Source: Pseudodesulfovibrio sp. (lineage in GTDB: Bacteria; Desulfobacterota; Desulfovibrionia; Desulfovibrionales; Desulfovibrionaceae). From it: a DNA stretch of 64,000 nt. The DNA lies in contig JAEINO010000014.1 of assembly GCA_016342345.1 (NCBI GenBank), forward strand, positions 1 to 64,000, written 5' to 3'. The first letter of the stretch is position 1; each line of letters begins with the position of its first letter. The notes beneath the pieces were generated by a model. It ran no database searches, was not told the origin of the DNA, and saw nothing but the letters and a program-made list of their open reading frames with translations. The position numbers and the translations under genes are program-made. Shown here one piece after another: positions 1 through 7,977 of this stretch.

Positions 1-2
1 AA

Positions 3-602
3 GGCGGCGACGGCAATGACACCATGTATGGTGGACTTTTATCAAGTAGTATGGACGGCGGTGATGGTGATGATGTCATGTATTCCAGTTTTGATCCCAG
101 CAAAATGAATGGTGGAGACGGTAATGATGAAATGCATGGTAATGTCCTTTCTGACAATATGAATGGTGGCGATGGCAACGACACCATGGATGGCGGTTTG
201 GGGGCGGATGCGCTACATGGCGGTGATGGCAACGACTCCATGGATGGTGGATGGGGGGACGATTTCATCTACGGAGATGCAGGAAACGATACCATGAACG
301 GTGGGCTTGGCGATGACAGACTGGATGCTGGGAAAGGTGACGATGTCCTGACTGGCGGAGATGGAGCAGACACGTTTGTTTTTTCAAGTATGAGTTTTGG
401 AGATAAGGTCATAACTGATTTTGAACCTGGAAAAGATGTGTTGTCATTTTCGGGTTATGAGGCGAATCAAATTTCAGTCATATCGAATGAGGGCGGTACC
501 ATTATTCGATTCGGTGCAACCGAGGTGATTCTTCAGGGGGTGGAGTTGAGCACGGAAGAGGTACTGGCTCATTCAAATTTCAGCTCAGGAAGCACTGCAT
601 AA
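3..602 (+). CDS. RTX calcium-binding repeat protein, 5' partial, 3' end supplied by a MITE
   Basis: The reading frame is open from base 3, so the gene begins left of the window; the ATG at 24 is internal. About 110 residues are tandem nonapeptide repeats of the GGDGND / MDGG type, the calcium-binding beta-roll of RTX proteins exported by type I secretion. A C-terminal module follows (DTFVF, KVITDFEPGKDVLSF, then TEVILQGVELSTEEV) that is clearly paralogous to the end of the protein at 1194-1856. Many repeats are separated by a Met residue. The last four residues GSTA and the stop codon lie inside the 147-bp repeat starting at 588, so the native C-terminus, which usually holds the type I export signal, has probably been replaced. 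The role (adhesin, matrix or calcium-binding surface protein) is inferred from the family only. Confidence 0.85.
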   Translation, partial: GGDGNDTMYGGLLSSSMDGGDGDDVMYSSFDPSKMNGGDGNDEMHGNVLSDNMNGGDGNDTMDGGLGADALHGGDGNDSMDGGWGDDFIYGDAGNDTMNGGLGDDRLDAGKGDDVLTGGDGADTFVFSSMSFGDKVITDFEPGKDVLSFSGYEANQISVISNEGGTIIRFGATEVILQGVELSTEEVLAHSNFSSGSTA

Positions 603-734
603 TTGTCCTCTGGCTTCGTTGCTGCAAAAAAATCAAACCCTAGCGTGCAGGAAGCACGTGTCAGTCTTGATTTTTTTGCGCGCCTTGCCAGCGAACAATT
701 CTACAGCACTTCCTGAAGATTGAATTAATCAGCG
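588..734. mobile_element. 147-bp MITE-like element, copy 1
   Basis: This segment is the same length as, and about 85% identical to, 17567-17713. It contains a long imperfect inverted repeat: GGAAGCACTGCATAATTG on the left and its near complement ending CAGCACTTCC on the right, with a second inner pair around the GCTGGC/GCCAGC blocks. The right end carries GAATTAATCAGCG, a partial inverse of the left tip. It has no ORF, so it would be a non-autonomous element mobilised in trans. The 9-bp flanks here do not match each other, unlike copy 2, so the target duplication has decayed or was lost. It overlaps the last codons of the RTX gene. Confidence 0.75.
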
Positions 735-742
735 TTTCCCTA

Positions 743-768
743 AGCGCAATGTGCTGGTTTTTTTTAAG
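743..768 (+). terminator. possible weak intrinsic terminator of the RTX gene
   Basis: A short stem (AGCGC / GTGCT with one G-U pair) is followed by GG and a run of eight T. It lies just past the MITE and may be the original terminator of the RTX gene pushed away by the insertion. Confidence 0.4.
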
Positions 769-821
769 AAGTCTTTCAGTCTATCGTCCATGAATAATTT
801 TTATCTGGTCAAAGTTATTCA

Positions 822-1133
822 TTGGATAATTACAGTTTTCATATTGGTCAGTATTTGTTGTCTGCCGGGAGACCTCCAAAAGAGCCGAAAACTCGCATAG
901 CGCCGGGCCCTAAAAAGGGGAGACCTCCAAAAGTCCATACACCTAACATTCAGGCTGGACTAGTTTTTTGGGGGAGGGCAGGTCTCTGTAAGAATTCGAA
1001 TTGCAAGAATTATGGGCCATAAACCAAAGCCAAAGTGTCCTGTGGCAAGAGTGCCGCTGGAGAAAAGCGGATGAAGGACAGCTATAGTGTTTTCGATGGC
1101 GCTTGGGCCAAGAAAAGTGGGAGTCTGATCTGA
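822..1133 (+). pseudogene. degraded small DNA-binding ORF, possible zinc-ribbon transposase N-terminus
   Basis: A 66-codon frame ends at a TAA at 1020-1022, but the same frame then stays open for 36 further codons to a TGA at 1131-1133. The first part has two AT-hook-like GRPPK motifs in a basic stretch. The junction reads CKNSNCKNYG, stop, then VSCGKSAAGEKR. A C-x4-C-x-N-Y-G motif followed by a GKS-x-x-G-x-x-R block resembles the zinc ribbon at the start of IS1-like and related transposases. I read it as a truncated transposase-like gene with an in-frame stop; with no homology search this remains a guess, and it could also be a short real AT-hook protein. Confidence 0.35.
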
Positions 1134-1173
1134 AAACAAACGGGCCTGAGCTTTTCCTCAGCCCGTTTGTTTT
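1133..1173. terminator. bidirectional intrinsic terminator
   Basis: The stem AAAACAAACGGGC-TGAG pairs with CTCA-GCCCGTTTGTTTT around a CTTTTC loop, with a single bulged C. The T-rich arm on each strand suits termination in both directions. It lies 21 bp past the stop of the minus-strand RTX gene and just after the degraded ORF. Confidence 0.85.
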
Positions 1174-1193
1174 GGTCGTATGTTTCTTAGTGG

Positions 1194-1856
1194 TTAGAAA
1201 ATTTTTTCGGGGGTGCCGGGATTGTCGGATTCGAAGCCGGCCAACTTTCGGACCTCTTCCACTGTCAGGCTTACACCCTGTAAAGTGACGGTGGCATCGC
1301 CGAAATTAATGATGGTGCTGCCATCGTCGTCGGTGGTCACGGTCAGTTCGCTTTCTCCGTCGATTCCTTGGAATTCAAAGGTGTCGTTGTTCGGATCGAA
1401 ATCGGTAATGACGTCGTCACCGGAGGCACGGTTGAAGACGAAAACGTCGTTTCCGCCTGCGCCGGACATGGTGTCATCGCCCCGACCGCCATCGATGCGG
1501 TCGTTGTCGTACCAACTGCCGTCACCGCCCTGGATTACATCGTTACCGTCGCCTCCTATGAGGGTGTCGTTGCCGTGACCGCCGATCATGGAGTCGTCAC
1601 CGTCGCCGCCTTCCATGTAGTCGTTGTCGTTGCCACCGTCCATGGTGTCGTTGCCATCGCCACCATACATAAAGTCTTGGGTGTAGCCTTGTGATTGCAT
1701 TTGGTCGTCGCCATCGCTGCCGTCCATCACGACGCCATTTTCATCGCCATAATAAAGAGTATCGTTCCCATCAGTTCCGGAAATGGAATCCATGCCCCCG
1801 ACAATGCCGTTGAGTTCGTCCTCATTCATTTCATGGTCGTTTTTTTTCTTGCTCAT
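1194..1856 (-). CDS. RTX repeat protein with an N-terminal double-glycine leader
   Basis: A 220-residue protein with AGGAGG 5 bases before the ATG. Residues 1-21 end in MNEDELNGIVGG, which matches the class II bacteriocin leader pattern (hydrophobic -12, E -8, L -7, I -4, GG -2/-1) cut by C39 peptidase domains. From about residue 27 there are RTX-type nonapeptides (GGDGND, GGHGND, GGRGDD), then the C-terminal module DVFVFNRASGDDVITDF ... ATVTLQGVSLTVEEV shared with the protein at 3-602. A calcium-binding secreted protein is known from the family. Export by a C39-containing transporter rather than by the usual C-terminal RTX signal is inferred from the leader. An NHLM-type exporter lies at the other end of the window (60-64 kb). 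Confidence 0.85.
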   Translation of the reverse strand: MSKKKNDHEMNEDELNGIVGGMDSISGTDGNDTLYYGDENGVVMDGSDGDDQMQSQGYTQDFMYGGDGNDTMDGGNDNDYMEGGDGDDSMIGGHGNDTLIGGDGNDVIQGGDGSWYDNDRIDGGRGDDTMSGAGGNDVFVFNRASGDDVITDFDPNNDTFEFQGIDGESELTVTTDDDGSTIINFGDATVTLQGVSLTVEEVRKLAGFESDNPGTPEKIF

Positions 1857-2230
1857 GGTGTCCTCCTATTATTTTGAGTAAGCGTGTGTTTAATTAGATG
1901 CATGATGTAGAGAAAAGTTTCATTGTCTATAGGGAAAAAACGTATAGTCGACAGATTTGCGATTGTTTTTGCAATTTGTGTATTGAATACTATGAAATTC
2001 TAGGGAGAAATACAAAGACAGTTTTTTTAGGCCCCTGAGGACAGAGGTAATGGGATGGACCCGCCCCCTTGATAAGCTCTTTGGCTTTTCATCGGGGTCA
2101 CTTTAGCTACCATCAAACTTGTTCATGACGTGCAAGCATAGACGTAGGCAAGCGACGGGAGTGTTCACTTCATTGTATCAAGACGGTAGCGTTTTTGGGT
2201 ACATCCCATTACGTCTACTCACGACTAAAA
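1857..2230. other. intergenic region upstream of the RTX gene
   Basis: It contains the ribosome binding site (AGGAGG) and presumably the promoter of the minus-strand RTX gene, within an AT-rich stretch to about 2020. A GC-richer block at 2031-2110 differs in composition from its surroundings and could be an insertion-sequence remnant, but I could not recognise it. No credible ORF. Confidence 0.4.
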
Positions 2231-2705
2231 CAGAAAGTCGTCACCCAAACTGGCTTAAGCCTTTTCTGCGTCGTATGATGAAGCATATCCAAGTGATACT
2301 TCAGTAATAAGAAGGAGGTAAAACGCATTTCAGGCGCGTTCATTCGTTTTGACGATAGTCCAAACTGATGAACGCATAAACTGGCACTAATATTTCGAAA
2401 CATCGAGCATTTCTTTGCCGTTTATTTCCAAACGGCAGACTTTCACATCCAAACGCCAGTTGAAACGCAGCATCCATCATCGTGCAAACTGCAGATACCT
2501 ATAAATCTGTCGTTGTCGAAATTTTCCCATTGTCACCGAACTATGCGCAGGACAAATGAGCTTGTGTCGTGATTTTCTTTATTGAGTGAATTTTCAGAAT
2601 ATTTTCTTCTGTGGTAATCATGGCATGTATTTGTTTCGTGAATGGTTGTTGTGTGGTGCATCTTTGCGCCATGGGTAGGTCTTTTCTCGGCTAAGTGAGA
2701 AGGTG
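2231..2705. repeat. 475-bp structured non-coding repeat, copy 1
   Basis: It aligns over its full length with 6322-6794. Near-identical blocks include GGAGGTAAAACGCATTT, CTGATGAACGCATAAACTGG and CTTTCACATCCAAACGCCAG, separated by more divergent parts. Stops in all frames and 1-base indels between the copies argue against coding. Hairpins are conserved: 2336-2375 (GCGTTCAT ... ATGAACGC closing GTTT-GAC-GATA-GTC-AAAC), a GCCGTT/AACGGC stem near 2410, GGTGC/GCGCC near 2655, and TTCTC/GAGAA at about 2690. The last pairs differently but equivalently in copy 2. This copy ends directly at the tRNA-derived repeat at 2704 and has no recombinase gene after it. Confidence 0.8.
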
Positions 2706-2791
2706 TAAGTTGCTGAAAAAATAGAAAAAGGGTTGCAGCTATTAGCTACAACCCTTGTTTCATTCTGGTGCCGAAGAGAAGACTCGGAACT
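2704..2791. repeat. distal attachment site (displaced tRNA-Leu 3' end plus terminator)
   Basis: An 88-bp direct repeat of 9753-9840. The identical core is 34 bp (2753-2786 against 9803-9836) and holds the last part of the tRNA-Leu gene including its CCA end. The adjacent hairpin is conserved with compensating changes (GGGTTG/CAACCC here, GGTTTG/CAAACC at the intact site), so both are working-looking tRNA terminators on the minus strand. One extra G interrupts the tRNA match at about 2787. This is the expected footprint of an element integrated in a tRNA 3' end. Confidence 0.85.
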
Positions 2792-3208
2792 CTTCAGACT
2801 TCGACGTTGTGGCAATAGTTTGATTTTATTTAAGTATTTCTTTTTGGCGTGTTCTTCCTGTTTGATGAGTGACCTAGCATTTTGACCCGGCTTCAGCAAG
2901 CGGACGGCGGTCAGTTCATGAAGGTTTTTATGAAGTGGATATGGTTATGTTTACCGGGGGCGACCATAGAATCGAACTTACGACCTTTTGAATGGCATTC
3001 TTGTGGATGGCATACGCAACAATTCATGCAAGAATCCAATAACAATGGACTTTGTCACTGTCTTGCTTCTTCGTATTCTGATGGTTTGAGCGTGCAAAAA
3101 TCGCATTTTACTGCTGATTATGCATGGCGTCGTGGAAAAAGCGGACACATGGCGGATATGAAAAGACACAGGAAAGCTTTACCGGCAGTACAAGAACGTG
3201 AACAACAT
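2792..3208. other. gene-free left arm of the island
   Basis: About 400 bp just inside the distal attachment site. The short frames present have no recognisable motifs or ribosome binding sites. A stretch at about 2960-2990 resembles a tRNA T-arm on the minus strand but does not pair properly. I see no feature I can support. Confidence 0.4.
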
Positions 3209-3238
3209 AAGGCCACCATGTTCAGCCATGGTGACCTT
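3209..3238 (-). terminator. terminator of the island chemoreceptor gene
   Basis: AAGGCCACCATG / CATGGTGACCTT form a stem around TTCAG, 22 bp beyond the stop codon of the minus-strand chemoreceptor. The T tract is short, so strength is uncertain. Confidence 0.6.
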
Positions 3239-3260
3239 CCATTGTTGTAGTTACTGTCCT

Positions 3261-6077
3261 TTAGAACTTTTCAAAGCCATCGTTGCCCATATCCATATCA
3301 AAGCTGTTCCCTGCGGGGAGTGGCTTAGTTGTACGTGCCGCGATAGCCACTGGTTGGCTACCGACGATCTTGGGACTCTTACAGGCCGCTGCATTTTTAC
3401 TTAAATTGAAAAACGACATCGTCTGCTGGAGCATTTCTGCTTGACTGGCAAGCTCCTCAGCGGTGGAGGCCATCTCCTCGGAGGCTGACGCATTCGTCTG
3501 CACTACCGTATCCAGCTGTTGGATAGCCGCGTTGATCTGAGTCGCTCCTATATTCTGCTCTTCACTGGCCGCTGCGATTTCCTGTACAAGTTCAGCTGTC
3601 TTTTTGATGCTCGGCACCAGGGCTTCGAGCATCTGGCCGGCCTCGTCCGATACGTCGACTGTTTGAGTGGAGAGCTCGCTGATTTCAGCCGCGGCAACTC
3701 CAGATCGCTCAGCGAGCTTTCTAACTTCGGCCGCAACAACAGCGAACCCCTTACCATGTTCACCAGCACGGGCTGCCTCAATAGCTGCATTAAGAGCCAA
3801 CAGATTGGTCTGCCGTGCGATATCTTCAATAATTGATATCTTTTCGGCAATCGAGCGCATGGATTCCAGAGCACCAGAGACAGCTACGCCACTCTTTTCG
3901 GCATCAACAGCGGCCTGGCTTGCCATTTTTTCTGTAGTCCTGGCGTTCTCGGTATTCTGCTGAATATTGGCAGCCATCTGCTCCACGGAAGAGGAGACTT
4001 CTTCAATTGATGCTGCTTGCTCTGTTGTCCCTTGCGACAAGCTTTCTGCAGTGGCAGAAAGCTCCTGACCACCTGAGGACACGTTGTCTGATGCAGACTG
4101 AACGTCCCTAACAATGCCGGACAGGTTATCTACCATGGATTCCATGGCTGCCGCTAGTTCTCCGACCTCATCAAGCTGACACACTTCCAAGTCTGCTGCC
4201 AGATTGCCGTTTGCGACCTCCTTCGAAAACTCCACGCCACAATTCAATGGTTTCGTGATGGAATTGGCTGCCAAGATCGCAACAACCGCAATAAGGCCGA
4301 CAAGAATCAAGGCAAGAATGGCAACGGATATCTCTAGGTTTACGATGGGCACCATAACTTCAGCCTCATCAATCTCAGCCAGCAACGCCCAGGTCGTACC
4401 GAAAACATTCACTGGAGTATATGCTGACAGCACAGGGTTACCATTGTAATCAGTGACTATCTTGGCATCAGTATTGCCAGACAGGGCTTCCTGTGCCGCT
4501 TCGGTATCAACACCATTATTATTCACATCACCTGCAAACGATGCTTTAACAGAATGCCCTTGGGGATCAAGGAATGAATCAGAACGCATGAGCTTGTCGG
4601 ATCCGATCAAATAAGTCTCACCAGTTTCACCCATACCGTCTCGCTGTTGCATGATGCTGTTGATGGATTCCAATGAGACTTGAAGAGCAATGACCAGCTC
4701 GACTTTGCCACCATGAACGAGTGGCTGTGCGATAAACGCAGCCGGATCGCCGTTACTTGGCGCATAGGGCTTGAAGTCAGCAAAACCAAATTGCTGTGTC
4801 TTGATGACGTTGCGGGTCAGTTCTCCAAGGTTGGAACTTGCGTATTTCCCATCCACAAAGTTTGTTTGATAATCCGACTCCTTAGCGGCAGAGTAGAAAC
4901 AATAGCCGTCAGGATTCATTAGGAAAAAGTCATAGTATCCATACATTTCCTGATACTTATTAAAGAAGTATTTACCGTTTTCATCCTTGGGGCTGAACGC
5001 TTCAGCCACATCAATTTCAGCCAGAATCGCCCAGGTGGTATCACCGACCTTGACCGGGGCATAAGATGAAAGCACTGGATTATTGTTATAATCCATGATC
5101 ACTTCCGTCGCCGTTTTGCCGGCCAAAGCATTGCGGGTGGCCTCCGTCTCAGCTCTACCCTTGACCGGGTCAGCGAAAGACGCAGCGATGGTGTGATGTT
5201 TCGGGTCGAGGAAAGAATCAGACCGCATGAGCATGTCCTGACCTACCAGATATGTTTCTCCGGTTTCTCCTTGGCCAGTTCTGTCGGTCATGATCGAGTT
5301 GATGGTGTCATTAGAAATCTGCAACGCAACAACGCCGATAACCCTGCCACTTGACATGATAGGAGATGCTACAAACTGCGCCGGAGCATTGTTTGACGGT
5401 GTATATGGTTTCATGTCTGACAAAGCGGTCCGCTTTTCATTGACCGCGATTTGCCATACATCTTTGAGAGAAGACTCAACATTCGCTGTGCGCTGACCGA
5501 AATCAGCCTCTTTGGTAACGGAGTAAACCACATCGCCGTTTCTCGGGTTCATCAGGAAGATGTCATAATACCCGTATTGTTCCATGTAGTGCTTGAAAAA
5601 CGGTGCATAGGTATTATGGACCACTTGATATCCTTCAGGCGCAAGGAACTTACCACCGGTCAGCCCCTTGAACTGCCCCCCTTGATTGAAAGCGCCCATC
5701 AGCTCAGCCATGGCACCACGAACATAGGGATCTGACGCCAGAACTGTGGCGTCACCGATACGCTCTTCAAAAAACTTTTCGATTTGTATTGCTTTGAGAC
5801 TAGATAGAGCCTCGAGCTTGCTCATGGATTCAGTGCGAAGGGTGCTGACAGTTTCAACAAGAACACCAATGTCGCCTTTGCGCTCCCCAAAAAATGATTC
5901 GATCTGCTTTTTCTTAATCCCCCGCACCCCTTCCAACTGAGCATACGAGTTCTCCATCAGTGCATTACTTGCTATTCGTACAGACCACCAACCAGCGAGA
6001 ATCAGTGGAACCAATCCAATTAACATAAACAGCCCAATCAACTTTGGCTTCATATTGATGTCTTTGAAACCCTTCAT
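3261..6077 (-). CDS. methyl-accepting chemotaxis protein with a duplicated periplasmic sensor
   Basis: A 938-residue transmembrane chemoreceptor. TM1 is at about residues 9-32. The periplasmic part holds two related Cache-type modules: the block [11 protein letters not shown] ... QTNF/GQRT ... [12 protein letters not shown] ... MRSDSFLDP ... PVLSSYAPV recurs about 215 residues later with nearly the same spacing ([11 protein letters not shown] ... [12 protein letters not shown] ... MRSDSFLDP ... PVLSAYTPV). TM2 is near residue 600, followed by a HAMP segment and a long MCP signalling coiled coil with the hairpin tip [20 protein letters not shown]. It lacks an obvious CheR pentapeptide at the C-terminus. 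It would signal through CheA/CheW; the ligand is unknown. It is cargo inside the tRNA-Leu island, alone on its strand, with its own terminator. Confidence 0.93.
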   Translation of the reverse strand: MKGFKDINMKPKLIGLFMLIGLVPLILAGWWSVRIASNALMENSYAQLEGVRGIKKKQIESFFGERKGDIGVLVETVSTLRTESMSKLEALSSLKAIQIEKFFEERIGDATVLASDPYVRGAMAELMGAFNQGGQFKGLTGGKFLAPEGYQVVHNTYAPFFKHYMEQYGYYDIFLMNPRNGDVVYSVTKEADFGQRTANVESSLKDVWQIAVNEKRTALSDMKPYTPSNNAPAQFVASPIMSSGRVIGVVALQISNDTINSIMTDRTGQGETGETYLVGQDMLMRSDSFLDPKHHTIAASFADPVKGRAETEATRNALAGKTATEVIMDYNNNPVLSSYAPVKVGDTTWAILAEIDVAEAFSPKDENGKYFFNKYQEMYGYYDFFLMNPDGYCFYSAAKESDYQTNFVDGKYASSNLGELTRNVIKTQQFGFADFKPYAPSNGDPAAFIAQPLVHGGKVELVIALQVSLESINSIMQQRDGMGETGETYLIGSDKLMRSDSFLDPQGHSVKASFAGDVNNNGVDTEAAQEALSGNTDAKIVTDYNGNPVLSAYTPVNVFGTTWALLAEIDEAEVMVPIVNLEISVAILALILVGLIAVVAILAANSITKPLNCGVEFSKEVANGNLAADLEVCQLDEVGELAAAMESMVDNLSGIVRDVQSASDNVSSGGQELSATAESLSQGTTEQAASIEEVSSSVEQMAANIQQNTENARTTEKMASQAAVDAEKSGVAVSGALESMRSIAEKISIIEDIARQTNLLALNAAIEAARAGEHGKGFAVVAAEVRKLAERSGVAAAEISELSTQTVDVSDEAGQMLEALVPSIKKTAELVQEIAAASEEQNIGATQINAAIQQLDTVVQTNASASEEMASTAEELASQAEMLQQTMSFFNLSKNAAACKSPKIVGSQPVAIAARTTKPLPAGNSFDMDMGNDGFEKF

Positions 6078-6193
6078 TTTGCCCCCAAACGTAAGAAGGT
6101 TATCCTTTTAAGGAATTCTTAAATTATCTATAGATTGTGGAAAAAAAACACATGAAGGCTATTATATTTTTAAAAAAATAAAAAAACACCTTG

Positions 6194-6239
6194 TAAATAT
6201 GGCGCAGCGGCAAAGATTTTTTGCCGCTGCGCCATATTT
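6194..6239. terminator. perfect 19-20 bp palindrome, likely terminator
   Basis: AAATATGGCGCAGCGGCAAA and its exact complement enclose a short loop of GATT plus Ts, with T-rich sequence on both sides. It lies between the chemoreceptor promoter side and repeat copy 2. No plus-strand gene ends here, so the simplest reading is a terminator for a minus-strand transcript coming out of repeat copy 2, or an insulator of the chemoreceptor gene. Confidence 0.65.
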
Positions 6240-6321
6240 TGGTTTTTATACAATCTGAAGTTTGCCTCCATCTGCCTTGTGATCTAGCGTGCTCAAGTTT
6301 AAAAAGAAGATAGCGAACGAC

Positions 6322-6794
6322 GGAGAATGTCATCTCAAAAACTTGCTTAAGCATTTTCGGCGTCGTATGCTGAAGACATAACCACAGGTTACTTGAGTAA
6401 TACATAGGAGGTAAAACGCATTTACGCGCGTTCATAAGTTTCGACGAAAGTCTAAACTGATGAACGCATAAACTGGCACTAACGTGCCGAAACACCTAAC
6501 ACTTCTTTGCCGTTCATTTCCAAACGGCAAACTTTCACATCCAAACGCCAGCTGAAACGCAGCACCCGCCATCGGACAAACGGTAGATACCTATAAATCT
6601 ATCGTTGCCCAAATTCCCTCACGGCCATCAATCTATGCGCAGGACGAACGAGCCTGCGTGATGGCACCCCTTATTAAATGGATTCTTGAATTTCTCATTC
6701 AGTGGGAAACGGACATTGATTTGTTCCGCTATCGGTTGTTGTGTGGCGCATTTTCGCGCCATAGGCAGGTCATTTCCCCGATAACGGGAAAGGT
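6322..6794. repeat. 475-bp structured non-coding repeat, copy 2 (leader of the recombinase gene)
   Basis: Partner of 2231-2705. The best-conserved hairpin is 6428-6467: GCGTTCAT, GTTT, GAC, a GAAA (GNRA-type) loop, GTC, AAAC, ATGAACGC. A GCCGTT/AACGGC stem follows at about 6510-6527, GGCGC/GCGCC near 6745-6762, and TTTCCC/GGGAAA at about 6773-6790. The last two differ from copy 1 in ways that keep pairing. The repeat ends 54 bp before the start of the recombinase at 6849, so it may be a structured RNA, a long leader, or a recombination site; which one cannot be decided from sequence alone. Confidence 0.8.
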
Positions 6795-6848
6795 CCGATC
6801 TGCTTTGTCCCAGGGCATTGCCCTGAACTATTATTGAAGGAGAAATCC

Positions 6849-7808
6849 ATGGCAAAATCCATCAGTCTGGTATTAGGCGCGAATAAGGCAACCTTGTCCG
6901 GTCCGCGCTCGAAACAACACAGGGTCCGTCAGAACGCCCGAGCCTTTGCAAAGCGGCTTAGCTGTACCGGTTTTGGGGTTCGCAAGTGGACCAAGGTATC
7001 AAACAAACATTTCGCGGCGGTTGCCAAGCAAATGAAAGATGAAAACGTAGGGGACGGGCGCATTGCCGAAGTGTTTTCGGCAGCCCGTACCCTATGTGAA
7101 ACCTATGGCAACGACAGTATCAGCCCGACCAATGACGTGTTCGGGGTGCGACGTGGAACCATAGCTAATGCCAACAGCAAAGCGGTTGCCCCCGGTTTCG
7201 TGCAGGGGGCAATCGACAAGCTGGAAAACGAGCATGGTTATGAATACGGCCCCCGGTGCGCAGCTCAGATTCGTCTGCAATGGGAACTGGGGTTGCGCCG
7301 GGAAGAATCGGCCAAGATCGATCTGGTCAGCGATTGGGATAGGGAAGGATGTAGCCTCCTCGTCCAGTATGGGACGAAAGGGGGAAGGCCCAGGACGCTG
7401 ACCAACTTGTCAGACAGGCAACAGGATGCTCTGCAGAGCGCGTTGCCTTATGTCAGCCCATCGGATAGGCCCGGAATCCACAATCTGATGCCTGAAGGCA
7501 TGGGCGACAAGTGGCAGGAAAAGTTGTCCTACGCGGCTAGGCTGTGCGGGTTCACCAAAAAGGAAAGCGGATGGACACTGCATAGCAATCGCCATGAACG
7601 GTTCCATACCATGTATGTGACCCATACAGGCTTCCAGCCGCCAAACCAGCATGAATCCGTGGCAGCCTTCCAACAAGCCGCCCACAACGCGGCAGGGGAA
7701 GAATGGCCCCGGCTCGATGCCGAAGCCCGCGACGAAATCGAAGTGACAGCTGGCCATTCGGCTGGTCGTCGTGATGTGTCTGATGCTTACCTTGGCAGCA
7801 GCCAATAA
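6849..7808 (+). CDS. tyrosine recombinase, Integrase_1-like
   Basis: The ATG at 6849 has AAGGAG 6 bases upstream, which is preferred over the TTG at 6834; the product is 319 residues. The N-terminal third is basic with a SAM-like DNA-binding region (RQNARAFAKRL ... FAAVAKQMKDE). The C-terminal half has a tyrosine-recombinase set: Arg in LGLRREES, HSNRH (the H-x-x-R box in a slightly different form), and GHSAGRRDVSDAYLG with the box-II His and probable nucleophile Tyr. This pattern fits the proteobacterial prophage-integrase family PF12835, as I recall it. It is convergent with the second recombinase and preceded by the 475-bp repeat, suggesting that the repeat and this enzyme work together. 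Confidence 0.8.
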   Translation: MAKSISLVLGANKATLSGPRSKQHRVRQNARAFAKRLSCTGFGVRKWTKVSNKHFAAVAKQMKDENVGDGRIAEVFSAARTLCETYGNDSISPTNDVFGVRRGTIANANSKAVAPGFVQGAIDKLENEHGYEYGPRCAAQIRLQWELGLRREESAKIDLVSDWDREGCSLLVQYGTKGGRPRTLTNLSDRQQDALQSALPYVSPSDRPGIHNLMPEGMGDKWQEKLSYAARLCGFTKKESGWTLHSNRHERFHTMYVTHTGFQPPNQHESVAAFQQAAHNAAGEEWPRLDAEARDEIEVTAGHSAGRRDVSDAYLGSSQ

Positions 7809-7813
7809 CATAG

Positions 7814-7837
7814 CCCCGCTTCTGCGGGGTTTTTCTT
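7814..7837 (+). terminator. intrinsic terminator of the Integrase_1-like gene
   Basis: CCCCGC, loop TTCT, GCGGGG followed by TTTTTCTTTT, 6 bp after the stop codon. Confidence 0.9.
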
Positions 7838-7847
7838 TTGGGGTACA

Positions 7848-7956
7848 GGTTCCATGAAGGTTGCTCGACGATGCCCGCCTTCGGCGAGGGATCGTCGAGC
7901 AACCTCCTTGGAACCGCCTTCCCACATGTCGACCTGGGGCCGACAAGCGGGAAGGC
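7848..7956. repeat. two adjacent large inverted repeats between convergent recombinases
   Basis: Hairpin one, 7848-7915: GGTTCCA, then AGGTTGCTCGACGAT, pairs with its complement over about 25 bp, closed by a GC-rich TTCG-type tip. Hairpin two, 7916-7956: GCCTTCCC-n-TGTCG pairs with CGACA-n-GGGAAGGC. The two abut with no gap. They are much longer than needed for termination. They may serve as minus-strand terminators of the integrase, or as recombinase binding or single-stranded sites. Confidence 0.75.
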
Positions 7957-7977
7957 CTTTCGGCTGATGAGAAAGGA

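Noticed and set aside
1213-1877. Several plus-strand ORFs of 60-121 codons
   Set aside because: They are antisense to the RTX repeat gene and rich in Val/Ala or Ser/Pro from the repeat DNA; no ribosome sites.
2215-2403. Minus-strand ORF similar to one at 6124-6495 (shared start of about 25 residues)
   Set aside because: The similarity comes from the 475-bp repeat; a 1-base indel shifts the frame soon after and the sequences diverge, so not a protein family.
2955-2990. tRNA T-arm-like sequence on the minus strand
   Set aside because: The TTCGATT loop is present, but flanking bases do not form a T-stem and no acceptor or anticodon arm exists.
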